A DNA stretch of 64,000 nucleotides from CAVRJC01 sp964505725 (GCA_964505725.1 CAZDJK010000048.1:6013-70012); one strand, 5' to 3'; shown: positions 8,067 to 17,666, counted from the first letter of the stretch. Notes: generated from the letters alone by a model not told the origin. A program made the numbers and translations.

Positions 8067-11000
8067 TCAGCGCGCCGCGCCGAGCGTCGCCTCGTTCACC
8101 CGCTCGATGCGGGCCACCTCGCCCAGCGGAGCGACGCGCCAGAACGTGCTGCCGACCTCGTCCCAACGTTCGAGCAGCTCGCGGGCCACGGTGGAGCCGG
8201 TGAGCTCGGCATGGGTCACGATCAGGTTACGCAGCTCGCGCTCGTGCTCCTCGCGCACGCGCGCGGCCTCGACGAGCTGACGGTTGAGGCGGATCGCGAG
8301 CGAGCCCTCGGGATCGCGCACGTACACGCTGCCGCCGGTCATGCCCGCGCCGAGGTTGTAACCGAACTCGCCCAGGATCACGACCCGGCCGCCGGTCATG
8401 TACTCGCACGCGTGGTCGCCCGTGCCCTCCACGACCGCGTCGGCCCCGCTGTTGCGCACGCAGAAGCGCTCGCCCACCCGGCCGGCGACGAACAGCTGGC
8501 CGCCCGTTGCTCCGTACAGCACCGTGTTGCCGGCGAGCACCGGGCTGCCGGCGTCGTCCGCCGGTGCCCGGACCACGACCCGTCCGCCGCCCATGCCCTT
8601 CCCGAGGTAGTCGTTGGCCTCGCCCACGAGCTCGAGCTCCACGCCGTCAGCCAGGAACGCCCCGAAGCTCTGGCCCGCGGACCCGGTGAAGCGGGCGGTC
8701 ACCCGACCCGGCGGGAGACGGCTGCCGAACTCGAGCCCGACCGCGCCGCCGAGCGACGCGCCGACCGTCCGGTCGGCGTTGCCGATCTCGTAGTCGAGCT
8801 CCATCTCGGACCCCTCCAGGAGCGCGCCGAAGGCGTCGTCGAGCAGGCGCGCGTCGAGCGCCGAACGCGGCCGCTGGATCGGCGAGCCCGCGACGTAGTG
8901 ACGCGTCGCGCCCGGGTCGGCCGGCGGCTCGAGCAGGGGTGACAGGTCGATGGCGTCGGCGCGCGGGTCACCGGTGCGGCGCTGGCGCAACAGCTCGACC
9001 CGTCCGATCGCCTCGTCGAGGGACCGCAGACCCAGTGAGGCGAGGATCTGGCGCACCTCCTCGCCGATGAACACCATGTACGTCGCGACGCTCTCGGGCG
9101 TCCCCGCGAACTTGGCCCGGAGGTTGGGGCGTTGCGTCGCGATGCCGGTGGGACAGGTGTCGCGGTGGCACGCCCGCACCATGATGCAGCCCTCGGCGAG
9201 CATCGCCGCGGTGCCGAACGAGTACTCGTCGGCACCCAGCAGCGCGGCCACCACCACGTCACGCCCGGTCTTGAACCCGCCGTCGGTGCGCACCCGGACG
9301 CGGTCGCGCAGCCGGTTGGCGACGAGCTCCTGGTGGGTCTCCGCGACGCCCAGCTCCCACGGCAGCCCCGCGTTCTTGATCGACGACAACGGCGACGCGC
9401 CGGTGCCGCCGTTCGAGCCCGAGATCTGCACCACGTCGGCGAGTGCCTTCACGACCCCCGCGGCGATGGTCCCGACGCCCGACTCGGCGACGAGCTTCAC
9501 CGACACGTCGACCACCGGGTTCACCTGCTTCAGGTCGTAGATGAGCTGCGCAAGATCCTCGATGGAGTAGATGTCGTGGTGGGGCGGGGGTGAGATGAGC
9601 CCCACTCCGGGCTGGGTGTGGCGCAGCCGGGCGATCTCGCCGCTCACCTTGTGGCCGGGGAGCTGCCCGCCCTCGCCCGGCTTGGAGCCCTGGGCGATCT
9701 TGATGTTGAGCTCGTCGGCGAACACGCAGTACTCGGGCGTCACGCCGAAGCGGCCGGACGCGATCTGCTTGATCCGCGAGTTGCGGTCGCGCGCGGTCCC
9801 GCGCGTGCGGAAGCGCGCCGGGTCCTCGCCGCCCTCGCCGCAATTGCTCTTGCCGCCGACCATGTTCATGGCGATGGCGAGGGTCTCGTGCGCCTCCGCC
9901 GACAACGAACCGTGCGACATCGCACCGGTCGAGAAGCGGGCGGTGATGCGCTCGACCGGCTCCACCTCCTCGAGCGCGACCGGCGGCCCCGATGGCACCA
10001 GCTCCAGCAGGTCGTGCAGCTCGTTGACCGGGCGTGACCCGACGAGCTTGCTGAACTGCTCGTACAGCTCGGTCCGGCGGTCGGTGACCGCGCGTTGCAG
10101 CAGGTGCGCGGCGAGCTTGTCGGCCGGATCCGCGGGCGGCAGCGGCTCGCCGGCGTCCCGGGCGTCGAGGAAGATCACGCGCCCGTGCTCGGCGACAGGC
10201 GCGAGCGGCACGTCGTCGAACTTCGTGCGTTCCGCGCGTTCGCGCGCACCCGCCTTTCGTGCCCGGCTGCGCGCCAGCACGTCGCCGTCGTCGGCCTCCT
10301 CGTCCTCCGCGTCCACGACGAGGCCGAGTGACGCGTGCAACGCGGCGATCACATCGGGGTTGTTGCCGTGGTACTCGCCGCCGCGCTTGCGGAAGCGGAT
10401 GAAACCGGGCTCGTCGAGACGCGGCCGGTCGACGCCGAATGCCGCGCCGTGGCGCGCCAGTGCGTCCGCACCCAGCACCGCGAAGCCGACTCCCCCGACG
10501 CGCGAATCGGTGCCGCGGAGGCACGCGTCGACGACCTCGGGTCCGAGCCCCACCGCCTCGAAGATCTGCGCACCCCGATAGCCGTCGAGGGTGGAGATGC
10601 CCATCTTCGAGAGGATCTTGAGCACGCCGTCCTCGATCGCGGCCTGCAGCTTCGCCTGCGCCGCCGACGAGATCTCCTCGCCGAGCTCGTCGCGGTCGGC
10701 CATGGCCGCCACGCTCTGGAGCGCGAGCCGCGGGCAGACCGCCTCGGCGCCGTAGCCGAGCAGACAGGCCACCGCGTGCGTGTCGCGCGCGTCGCCGCTG
10801 TCGACGACGATCGACACGTCCTGGCGCCGGTGATCGGCCACCAGCCGGTGGTGCACCGCGCCGGTTGCGAGCAGCGACGGGATCGCGACGCGGTCGTCGT
10901 CGATCCCGGCGTCCGAGACCACGAGGATGGCCGCGCCGTCGGCGACCGCAGCCGCGGCCGAGTCGGCGAGCCCCCGGAGCCCGCGGGCGAGGCCGTCGGG

Positions 11001-12911
11001 CCCGTCGGCCGCGGGGAAGGTCGCGTCGAGGCGGACGGCGCGGAACACGGCGTCGGCGTCGAGCATGTGGTCCACCGCACCGGGGTACAGGAAGAAGGTC
11101 GGGAGCTCGAGCAGGCGGGCGGCGTCCGCCGACTCGGTGAGCAGCGGCACCCGCGGCCCGAGGCAGGTCCGCAGCGACATGACGAGCCGTTCGCGGAGGT
11201 GGTCGATCGGCGGGTTCGTGACCTGCGCGAAGCGCTGCTTGAGGAAGTTGAAGACCGGGCGCGCGCGCGTGGCGACGGCCGCGAACGGCGTGTCGTCACC
11301 CATCGAGAACGTCGGCTCCTTGCCGTCGGTCGCCATCGGCTTGAGCACGAGCGCCACCTCTTCGCGCGTCATGCCGAACGCGACCTCGATGCGGCGGAGG
11401 TCGTCGGGCGGCGAGACGATCGCGGTGCCCGCGACCCTGGGCACCAGGCCGTCGGCCGCCCACCGCCCGTACGGGCGACGGCGCGCGAGGGCGCGCTTCA
11501 CCGTGGCGTCGTGCTGCACGACGACCGGCGCGCCGGGCTCGACGCACAGCATCTGCCCGGGTCCGAGCCGCCCGCGGCGCACGGTGCCCCGGCCCGACAC
11601 CGGCACCGCACCCGCCTCCGACGCGCACACCACGAGCCCGTCGTCGGTGGTCTGCCAGCGCAAGGGGCGCAGCCCGTTGCGGTCGAGCGCGGCGCCCACC
11701 CGGGTGCCGTCGGTGAACACGAGACCCGCGGGACCGTCCCACGGATCGGTCAGGCACGCGTGGTAGCGGTAGAAGTCGCGCACGTCACCGGGACGGTCGC
11801 GCTGGCCCTCCCATGCCTCGGGCACGAGCATCGCGACGACGTGGCGGATGTCGCGACCGCCACGCACGAGGAGCTCCACGGTGCCGTCGAGCTTCCCCGA
11901 ATCGGAGTCGGCGGGGTCGTACAACGGGCGGAAGAGATCCTCGGACCCGAGCCCGACCTCCTCGGTGCCGAGCTTCGCACGCGCCCCCATGCGGTTGACA
12001 TTGCCGTAGAGGGTGTTGATCTCGCCGTTGTGGCATAGGTGCCGGTACGGCTGCGCGCGCTCCCAGGCCGGCGACGTGTTGGTCGAGAAGCGGCTGTGGA
12101 ACACCGCGTGCTGGGCCTCGAAGTCGCTCGCGGCGAGGTCGGGGTAGAACGCCGGCAGCCGGTCGCTGGTGACGAGGGCCTTGTAGGTGACGGTGGCGAA
12201 CGACCAGCTCGCGAAGTAGTGGCGGACACCCTCGGCGCGGCACCGCGCCTCGGCCCGCCGGCGCGCCCGGTAGGCGCGGTCCTCGGCATCGGTGGGGTCG
12301 GTGCCGTCGGGTCGGATCAGCACCGCCTGGACGATCGCAGGCAGCTCGTGCCGCGCCGCCGCGCCGATCTGCGACTCGTCGACCGGGACGTCCCGCCAGC
12401 CCGCCAGCGGGAGCCCCTCTGCGGCGCACGCCTCCTCGACCGCGTCGCGTGCCGTGGACCGGGCCGCGTCGTCGAGATCGAGGAACGCGGTCACCACGCC
12501 GATCCGCTCGGGCGCCACGTCGGGCGCAACCCCGAGGTGCTCGCGGGCGACCCGGGTGAAGAAACGGCGCGGCAGCGGCACCAGCAGCCCGGCGCCGTCG
12601 CCGGAGACGCCGTCGGCGGCGACCGCGCCCCGGTGCCGGACGCACGCCAGCCCGTGCAGCGCGAGGTCGACGATCTCGCGCGTGGGCTCGGCGCCGGTGC
12701 GGGCGACGAAGCCGATGCCGCAGGCGTCGCGCTCGGCGCGGCCCCGCGATCCAAGATGGTCGGGCACGAGATCTTCCTCGGCTCGGGCCGGAGCGGGCGG
12801 TGGCGCCGAGAAGGCAGGGTCGATCGATCGTCGCTGCCGTTCGGTTGACCAACCGACCGGTCCGGCGGGTCCGGTGGGTTGCGGCGACGACGCTGTCGCG
12901 GGAACGCTCAT
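8067..12911 (-). CDS. gltB: Glutamate synthase large (alpha) subunit
   Basis: Transfers the glutamine amide to 2-oxoglutarate to give two glutamates, in the cytosol, normally with a small NADPH-oxidising subunit. With the ATG at 12911 the product is 1614 residues. The Ntn-glutaminase nucleophile Cys is at residue 64 (ACGIGFVA), meaning a long N-terminal extension is presumably removed; a GTG at codon 50 (VPDHLG) is an alternative start. The FMN/central domain contains SNCGEGGEDPARF, PGEGGQLPGHKV, SGSNGGTGASPLSS, and the 3Fe-4S cysteines in RACHRDTCPTGIATQ; the GXGXG beta-helix domain follows. Residues about 970-1010 carry an Asp/Glu-rich insert. gltD is not adjacent, so the small subunit must be elsewhere. 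Divergent from purK over 60 bp. Confidence 0.95.
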   Translation of the reverse strand: MSVPATASSPQPTGPAGPVGWSTERQRRSIDPAFSAPPPAPARAEEDLVPDHLGSRGRAERDACGIGFVARTGAEPTREIVDLALHGLACVRHRGAVAADGVSGDGAGLLVPLPRRFFTRVAREHLGVAPDVAPERIGVVTAFLDLDDAARSTARDAVEEACAAEGLPLAGWRDVPVDESQIGAAARHELPAIVQAVLIRPDGTDPTDAEDRAYRARRRAEARCRAEGVRHYFASWSFATVTYKALVTSDRLPAFYPDLAASDFEAQHAVFHSRFSTNTSPAWERAQPYRHLCHNGEINTLYGNVNRMGARAKLGTEEVGLGSEDLFRPLYDPADSDSGKLDGTVELLVRGGRDIRHVVAMLVPEAWEGQRDRPGDVRDFYRYHACLTDPWDGPAGLVFTDGTRVGAALDRNGLRPLRWQTTDDGLVVCASEAGAVPVSGRGTVRRGRLGPGQMLCVEPGAPVVVQHDATVKRALARRRPYGRWAADGLVPRVAGTAIVSPPDDLRRIEVAFGMTREEVALVLKPMATDGKEPTFSMGDDTPFAAVATRARPVFNFLKQRFAQVTNPPIDHLRERLVMSLRTCLGPRVPLLTESADAARLLELPTFFLYPGAVDHMLDADAVFRAVRLDATFPAADGPDGLARGLRGLADSAAAAVADGAAILVVSDAGIDDDRVAIPSLLATGAVHHRLVADHRRQDVSIVVDSGDARDTHAVACLLGYGAEAVCPRLALQSVAAMADRDELGEEISSAAQAKLQAAIEDGVLKILSKMGISTLDGYRGAQIFEAVGLGPEVVDACLRGTDSRVGGVGFAVLGADALARHGAAFGVDRPRLDEPGFIRFRKRGGEYHGNNPDVIAALHASLGLVVDAEDEEADDGDVLARSRARKAGARERAERTKFDDVPLAPVAEHGRVIFLDARDAGEPLPPADPADKLAAHLLQRAVTDRRTELYEQFSKLVGSRPVNELHDLLELVPSGPPVALEEVEPVERITARFSTGAMSHGSLSAEAHETLAIAMNMVGGKSNCGEGGEDPARFRTRGTARDRNSRIKQIASGRFGVTPEYCVFADELNIKIAQGSKPGEGGQLPGHKVSGEIARLRHTQPGVGLISPPPHHDIYSIEDLAQLIYDLKQVNPVVDVSVKLVAESGVGTIAAGVVKALADVVQISGSNGGTGASPLSSIKNAGLPWELGVAETHQELVANRLRDRVRVRTDGGFKTGRDVVVAALLGADEYSFGTAAMLAEGCIMVRACHRDTCPTGIATQRPNLRAKFAGTPESVATYMVFIGEEVRQILASLGLRSLDEAIGRVELLRQRRTGDPRADAIDLSPLLEPPADPGATRHYVAGSPIQRPRSALDARLLDDAFGALLEGSEMELDYEIGNADRTVGASLGGAVGLEFGSRLPPGRVTARFTGSAGQSFGAFLADGVELELVGEANDYLGKGMGGGRVVVRAPADDAGSPVLAGNTVLYGATGGQLFVAGRVGERFCVRNSGADAVVEGTGDHACEYMTGGRVVILGEFGYNLGAGMTGGSVYVRDPEGSLAIRLNRQLVEAARVREEHERELRNLIVTHAELTGSTVARELLERWDEVGSTFWRVAPLGEVARIERVNEATLGAAR

Positions 12912-12971
12912 GATAGTGGCGCGCCGGAGCGCCCGAACGAACTCCCGGACCGGTGTCGTACCCTCTGCGCC

Positions 12972-14096
12972 GTGCCCGACCCGCCGCCTCGCGCGCCCAC
13001 GGTCGCGGTGCTGGGCGGCGGCCAGCTCGGCCGCATGCTGGCGACCGCGGGCATCCCGATGGGCGTGCGCTTCCGCTTCCTCGACCCGTCGCCCGACGCA
13101 CCGGCGGGCGCCGTGGGCGCGCTCGTCGTCGGCGCGCTCGGCGACGAGCGCGCGCTCGACGAGGTGAGCGAGGGCGCCGACGTGGTGACCTACGAATGGG
13201 AGGGCGTGCCCGCGGACGCCGTCCGTCACCTCGCGCGGCGCACCGCGGTGCGGCCGGGTGCGCGCCCGCTCGAGGTCGCGCAGGACCGGATCGCGGAGAA
13301 GACGACCTGCCGGGAGCTGGGCATCCCCACGCCGGCGTTCGCGGGGGTCGCGGTCGGCGCCGATCCCGCCGGCGCGGTCGCGGCCGTCGGCGGGTACCCC
13401 GCAGTGGTGAAGACCTGTCGCGGCGGCTACGACGGCAAAGGACAACGCGTCGTCCGCGAGCTGCGCGACCTCGACGGCATCCGCGACGCGCTTGGTGCGG
13501 TACCCCTGATCGTGGAGCGCTGGGTACCGTTCGAGCGCGAGGTGTCGATCCTCGCGGTGCGCGCGCTCTCCGGCGAGGTGGCCTGCTGGCCCCTCGTCGA
13601 GAACCGGCACGACGGGGGCATCCTCCGCGTCAGCCGCGCGCCGGCGCCCGGGACGTCACCCGGCGTGCAGGCGCGCGCGACCGCGATCGCCGAGCAGCTC
13701 GTCACCGAGCTCGACCACGTCGGCGTGCTCGCGGTCGAGATGTTCGAGACCGACGGGGACCTGCTCGTCAACGAGCTGGCCCCGCGCGTCCACAACTCCG
13801 GGCACTGGACCATCGAGGGTGCCGAGACCAGCCAGTTCGAGAACCACGTGCGCGCGGTCCTGGGGCTCCCGCTCGGGGCGACCGCGGCGCGCGGCGCGAG
13901 CGTCATGTACAACTTCGTCGGGGAGCTCCCCGCGCGCGACGCGGTGCTGTCGGTGCCCGGCGCGCACTTCCACGACTATGAGAAGGCGCCGCGTCCCGGA
14001 CGCAAGGTGGGGCACGTGACCCTCACCGCACCCGACCCCGAGGAGCTGGGACGACGCGAGGCCCGGCTGCAGAGGCTGCTGGGTCCGCGCGCGTAG
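12972..14096 (+). CDS. purK: N5-carboxyaminoimidazole ribonucleotide synthase
   Basis: ATP-grasp enzyme that carboxylates AIR with bicarbonate to N5-CAIR in purine biosynthesis. The 374-residue product begins at GTG 12972 and has the N-terminal VAVLGGGQLGRMLA nucleotide-type fold, VVTYEWEGVP, the ATP-grasp loop CRGGYDGKGQ, the ERWVPFEREVSILAVR strand, and the C-terminal ELAPRVHNSGHWTIEGAETSQFENHVRAVLGLPLG segment typical of PurK. Length fits (about 355-380). purE does not follow; the next gene is a response regulator 12 bp downstream, so the two may share a transcript. Confidence 0.95.
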   Translation: MPDPPPRAPTVAVLGGGQLGRMLATAGIPMGVRFRFLDPSPDAPAGAVGALVVGALGDERALDEVSEGADVVTYEWEGVPADAVRHLARRTAVRPGARPLEVAQDRIAEKTTCRELGIPTPAFAGVAVGADPAGAVAAVGGYPAVVKTCRGGYDGKGQRVVRELRDLDGIRDALGAVPLIVERWVPFEREVSILAVRALSGEVACWPLVENRHDGGILRVSRAPAPGTSPGVQARATAIAEQLVTELDHVGVLAVEMFETDGDLLVNELAPRVHNSGHWTIEGAETSQFENHVRAVLGLPLGATAARGASVMYNFVGELPARDAVLSVPGAHFHDYEKAPRPGRKVGHVTLTAPDPEELGRREARLQRLLGPRA

Positions 14097-14108
14097 CCTG
14101 CGGGCACC

Positions 14109-14771
14109 ATGACCATCCGGGTGATCGTCGCCGAGGACAACTACCTGGTGCGCGAGGCGGTGACCCGGCTGCTCGAGACCGAGCCCGACATCGAGGTGGC
14201 GGGTGTGTGCGGGGACTACGACGGTCTCATCGCGTCGGTCGGCGAGCTCACTCCCGACGTGGTCCTCACCGACATCCGCATGCCGCCGACCGGCACCGAC
14301 GAGGGCGTGCGCGCCGCGGCCGAGCTGCGGGAGTCGCACCCGACGCTCGGCGTCGTGGTGCTGAGCCAGTACGTCGACCCCACCTACGCGCTCGAGCTCC
14401 TCGACGCCGGCTCGGAGCGGCGTGCCTACCTGCTGAAGGAGCGGGTGTCCGACGTCGACCAGCTCGCCCGCGCCGTGCGCGAGGTGGCGGCCGGCGGGTC
14501 GGTCATCGACCCCAAGGTGGTCGAGGTGCTGGTCGAGGCGCGCGCCCGGAAGGCCGACTCGCCGCTCGACCGCCTCACGCCGCGCGAGCACGAGGTGCTG
14601 GCCGAGATGGCTCAGGGGCGCAACAACGCCGCGGTCGCGGCCGCGCTCGGCCTCTCCGAGCGCGCGGTGGAGAAGCACATCAACTCGGTGTTCTCGAAGC
14701 TCGGGCTGTCCGAGGAGCCCGACGTCCACCGCCGGGTGAAGGCGGTGCTGCTCTACCTCTCCGACCAGTAG
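14109..14771 (+). CDS. NarL/LuxR-family response regulator
   Basis: 220 residues: receiver domain (about 1-125) with acidic pocket AEDN, phospho-acceptor Asp55 in VVLTDIRMPP, and a conserved Lys (LLKERV); then a LuxR-type helix-turn-helix (LTPREHEVLAEMAQGRNNAAVAAALGLSERAVEKHINSVFSKLGL, about 154-198). It should bind DNA when phosphorylated. Its receiver is closely similar in wording to that of the cyclase fusion at 18392-19729 (both share TDIRMPP, GVVVLSQY, REVA.GGSVIDPK), so the two are likely paralogues that answer the same kind of kinase. The histidine kinase encoded convergently at 15286-17448 is the obvious partner, by proximity only. Confidence 0.92.
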   Translation: MTIRVIVAEDNYLVREAVTRLLETEPDIEVAGVCGDYDGLIASVGELTPDVVLTDIRMPPTGTDEGVRAAAELRESHPTLGVVVLSQYVDPTYALELLDAGSERRAYLLKERVSDVDQLARAVREVAAGGSVIDPKVVEVLVEARARKADSPLDRLTPREHEVLAEMAQGRNNAAVAAALGLSERAVEKHINSVFSKLGLSEEPDVHRRVKAVLLYLSDQ

Positions 14772-14884
14772 GCCACTCCGACCGGCAGGGCCCGCGGCGC
14801 GCACGGGCGCCAGGGAGGCTGGCATCACCGTGAAGGGGTGCGGGCACCCTGGGTGACGCGCTTCGCACCGGCCAGAATGGCGCC

Positions 14885-15265
14885 GTGGGCGAGGTCAAAG
14901 TGCTCATCGTCGACGACCAGGCACCGTTCCGGCGCGCCGCGCACGCGGTCATCGCGGCGACTCCGGGGTTCGAGGTCGCAGGCGAGGCGGAGAGCGGCGA
15001 GGAAGCGGTGGATCTCGCCGACGCGCTCGACCCCGGCCTCGTGCTCATGGACATCAACCTGCCGGGGATCAACGGGATCGAGGCGACGCGCCGCATCGTC
15101 GCCGCGCACCCGGGCACCGTCGTGATGCTGCTGTCGACGTACCAGGCGGTCGACCTCCCTGCCGACGCCGAGTCCTGCGGCGCGGCGGCCTACATCCACA
15201 AGGAGCAGTTCGGCCCCAAGGTGGTCCGCGAGGTGTGGGAACAGCGCGACGGCAGCGCGGCCTGA
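14885..15265 (+). CDS. Stand-alone receiver-domain (CheY-like) response regulator
   Basis: 126 residues and only a receiver: VLIVDDQAPFRR supplies the acidic pair, Asp56 in LVLMDINLPGING is the phospho-acceptor, and the Lys lies in YIHKEQFG. No output domain follows; the stop comes after a short tail (REVWEQRDGSAA). Sequence type is that of NarL-family receivers, but without the HTH. Such single-domain regulators act by protein contact or as phosphate sinks. Start GTG 14885 gives a normal receiver N-terminus (MGEVKVLIVDD). It faces the membrane histidine kinase gene tail to tail, 20 bp apart. Confidence 0.88.
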   Translation: MGEVKVLIVDDQAPFRRAAHAVIAATPGFEVAGEAESGEEAVDLADALDPGLVLMDINLPGINGIEATRRIVAAHPGTVVMLLSTYQAVDLPADAESCGAAAYIHKEQFGPKVVREVWEQRDGSAA

Positions 15266-15279
15266 CGCCGCGCGGCGTC
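15264..15279. terminator. 16-bp GC palindrome at convergent gene ends
   Basis: GACGCCGCGCGGCGTC is a perfect palindrome overlapping the stop codon of the receiver gene and 7 bp before the end of the convergent histidine kinase gene. It could form a short GC-only hairpin in either transcript. Terminator function is inferred from position alone. Confidence 0.25.
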
Positions 15280-15285
15280 GCCGCC

Positions 15286-17448
15286 CTACGCCTCGGCGAG
15301 CGGGATCCGCCCCGAAACCCTCACGCCGTTCCCCGGTGACGACTCGACCTCGATGCTCCCCCCGATCGCGCCCACGCGGTCGCTCATGTTCACGAACCCG
15401 TGGCCGAGGTGCGCACCCGTCGTCACGTCGAACCCGGCACCGTCGTCGGCCACCTCGAAGAGCAGCGTGCCCGGCTCCTCGCGGACCGTCACCACCGCCT
15501 GCGCGCCCTGACCCGCGTGCTTCGCCGCGTTCTGGAGCGCCTCGAGGCAGCAGAAGTACACCGCGGCCTCGATCTGCTGCGGGTAGCGGCCGATGCCCTC
15601 GGCGTGGACGTCGGTCGGCAACGCGGCGCGCCCGGCGGCCGCGCTCAGCGCCTCCGGCAGGCCGCGGTCCATCAGCAGCGGCGGGTAGATGCCGTGCGCG
15701 AGGTTGCGAAGCTCCTGCACCGCGTCCTGGAGATCGCCGCCGATCTGCTCCAGCATCGCCTTGGCCGCCTCGGGGTCGGTGTCGGCGATCTGGCGCGCGA
15801 GGTTGACGTTGACCGCGAGCGCGACGAGGTGCTGCTGCGCACCGTCGTGCAGGTCGCGTTCGATGCGCCGGCGCTGCGCGTCGCCCGCCTCCACGATGCG
15901 CGAACGAGACGCACGCAGCTCGTCGGCCTGCCGGCGGACCTCGTCGAGCGACTCCTGCAGCGCGGAGTCGAGCTTCACGTTGTGGAGCGCGAGGCCGACC
16001 TGGCGGGCCAGCTCGGTGAGGGCCTGCTCGTCGGGCTCGGCGAACTGGAGCGCGCCCTCGGGACGGCGCACCACGATCATCCCGAGCAGCTCCCCGGAGT
16101 TGGTGATCGGCGCCACCCGGATGACCTCCTCGTCGTCGCCGAGCACGGCCGGCAGCCAGATGCGCGCCCACGCCGCCCCCGACACGCCCGCGCGCGCGAT
16201 CACCGACTCCTCCTCGGTGCCGATCGGGAGGCGCGCCGGTCCGCGCTCGGGCACCGAGACCGCGCGCTCGAGGCCCCCGGTGCCGCGCGTCCACACCTCC
16301 GCGACCTCGAGCGACATCGTCTTGTTCAGCGACTCCGCGAGCTGGAGGAGCAGCTCGTCCAGGGGCAAGGCGCGGGTCAGGCGGCTCCCGAACGTGCGGA
16401 GAACCTCGTCCGGCGCGTGCCGCTCGCCGTACACGCGGCGGGTGGCGAGGCCGGTGAGCCGCTCCCGGACCGGCAGCCACAGCAGAGCGGCGACGGCCGC
16501 GGCGAGCATCGACAGGCCGAGGATGGTCTGCTCCTCACCGGTGGGCGAGTGACCGAGGCCGAGCACGACGACGAGGTAGCAGCCGGCGACCATCGCCGCG
16601 AGCCCGGCCAGCGTGATCGTGTGCACGAGGAGCCGATCGACGCGCACCGCGATCCGCTCCGACGAGCCCATCGCGAGCGCGAACGGGAGCAACGCGGTGG
16701 TTGCCACGGCGACGCCGCGCACCCCGTTCGGCCACGACACGAGGGCGTTGAGCACGAGTGCGACCAGTGACACGACCGCGGCGACCACGACCGCCCAGGC
16801 CACCCACTGGAGACGTGCCCGCTCGTGCGCGGTGCGCGCGCCGCGGCAGCGCGCCACGTACCCCACCGCGCCTGCGAACGCGGCGACGCTCGCGACCGCC
16901 ACGACCGAGCCGAGCGGGACCGCCGGCCGCTCGTCGAGGAGGTAGGCGGCGAGACCGGCTGCGGCGAGGTAGCCGACGGCCGCGGTCACCCGCCGCACCG
17001 TCGTGCCGAGCACGCCGTCCGGGAGCCCGAGCGCGAGGTGGAGGCCGACGCCCGGGAGCAACGCGACCGCGATCGCCCGGATCGCCGCGCCCCAGTCGCG
17101 AGCGCCGTCGGTCGCCGCCTGCCGGGCTGCGAGAGAGGCTCCGAACAGCGCCATCGCGCCGATCAACGCGACCAGCGCCATCAGCAGGGCAAGGAGCTCG
17201 CGCGGACGTTGCAACGAGACGAACACGGCGGCGAGCGCCCATACGCCGACGAGCGCCGCAGCCAGGTAGCGGCCGGGCGAGGTGGTGGCGGGCTCGGCGA
17301 GGAGCAGCGCCAGCGCCACGATCGCGCCCGTGACCACCGAGGACGCAACCGTGGTCGTCGCGCGCGATGACCACGGAGGGCGCTCACGAACTTCGTCGCG
17401 GATGCTCGCGAGCTCGAGCGGCTCCACGTGTTCGAGGCTGCTGACCAC
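15286..17448 (-). CDS. Multi-pass membrane sensor histidine kinase (NarX/LiaS-like, HisKA_3) with GAF domain
   Basis: 720 residues from GTG 17448, whose start lies 2 nt after the stop of the upstream permease stub and behind GGAG; longer in-frame starts would overlap that stub and give arginine-rich non-protein sequence. About 8 hydrophobic segments occupy residues 30-350. A GAF-like domain follows (LESLNKTMSLEVAEVW...LALHNVKLD). A coiled-coil leads to the HisKA_3 dimerisation motif RRRIERDLHDGAQQHLVALAVNV with the phospho-His, then HATPase_c boxes (LEALQNAAKHA, VADDGAGFD, GHGFVNMSDRVGAIGG). Such kinases phosphorylate NarL-type regulators. Candidate partners are the three receiver proteins around it. 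Last gene of a run of four on this strand. Confidence 0.9.
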   Translation of the reverse strand: MVSSLEHVEPLELASIRDEVRERPPWSSRATTTVASSVVTGAIVALALLLAEPATTSPGRYLAAALVGVWALAAVFVSLQRPRELLALLMALVALIGAMALFGASLAARQAATDGARDWGAAIRAIAVALLPGVGLHLALGLPDGVLGTTVRRVTAAVGYLAAAGLAAYLLDERPAVPLGSVVAVASVAAFAGAVGYVARCRGARTAHERARLQWVAWAVVVAAVVSLVALVLNALVSWPNGVRGVAVATTALLPFALAMGSSERIAVRVDRLLVHTITLAGLAAMVAGCYLVVVLGLGHSPTGEEQTILGLSMLAAAVAALLWLPVRERLTGLATRRVYGERHAPDEVLRTFGSRLTRALPLDELLLQLAESLNKTMSLEVAEVWTRGTGGLERAVSVPERGPARLPIGTEEESVIARAGVSGAAWARIWLPAVLGDDEEVIRVAPITNSGELLGMIVVRRPEGALQFAEPDEQALTELARQVGLALHNVKLDSALQESLDEVRRQADELRASRSRIVEAGDAQRRRIERDLHDGAQQHLVALAVNVNLARQIADTDPEAAKAMLEQIGGDLQDAVQELRNLAHGIYPPLLMDRGLPEALSAAAGRAALPTDVHAEGIGRYPQQIEAAVYFCCLEALQNAAKHAGQGAQAVVTVREEPGTLLFEVADDGAGFDVTTGAHLGHGFVNMSDRVGAIGGSIEVESSPGNGVRVSGRIPLAEA

Positions 17449-17450
17449 GG

Positions 17451-17651
17451 CTACTCCGATCGTAGAACCGTCGCCGGCCGCAGACGAGCGGCGATGCGCA
17501 CGAGGCGCGCGTGGGCCGTGTCGGTCCGGCGCGCGCCGCCCGCGGCCGCGAGCACCACTCCGCCCGCGAAGCCGACGAGCAGCGCCAGCGCGAGCGTCGC
17601 GCGCCATCGCGCCCGCAGCTCGGCTCGGAACCGGCACCGGACAGCTGCCAA
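17451..17651 (-). pseudogene. N-terminal stub of an FtsX/MacB-type ABC permease
   Basis: Sixty-six codons from a TTG at 17651 to TAG at 17451. The visible segment CRFRAELRARWRATLALALLVGFAGGVVLAAAGGARRTDTAHARL is what I know as the first membrane segment of large actinobacterial FtsX-family permeases (usually 800 residues or more). The remaining permease, including the three C-terminal membrane helices, is missing; the histidine kinase start follows 2 nt after the stop. It lies 15 bp after its expected ATPase partner, the usual ATPase-permease gene order. Most likely a deletion removed the body of the permease. A retained short membrane peptide with a new role is possible but less likely. Confidence 0.7.
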
Positions 17652-17666
17652 CGGGACCCTGCGCCG

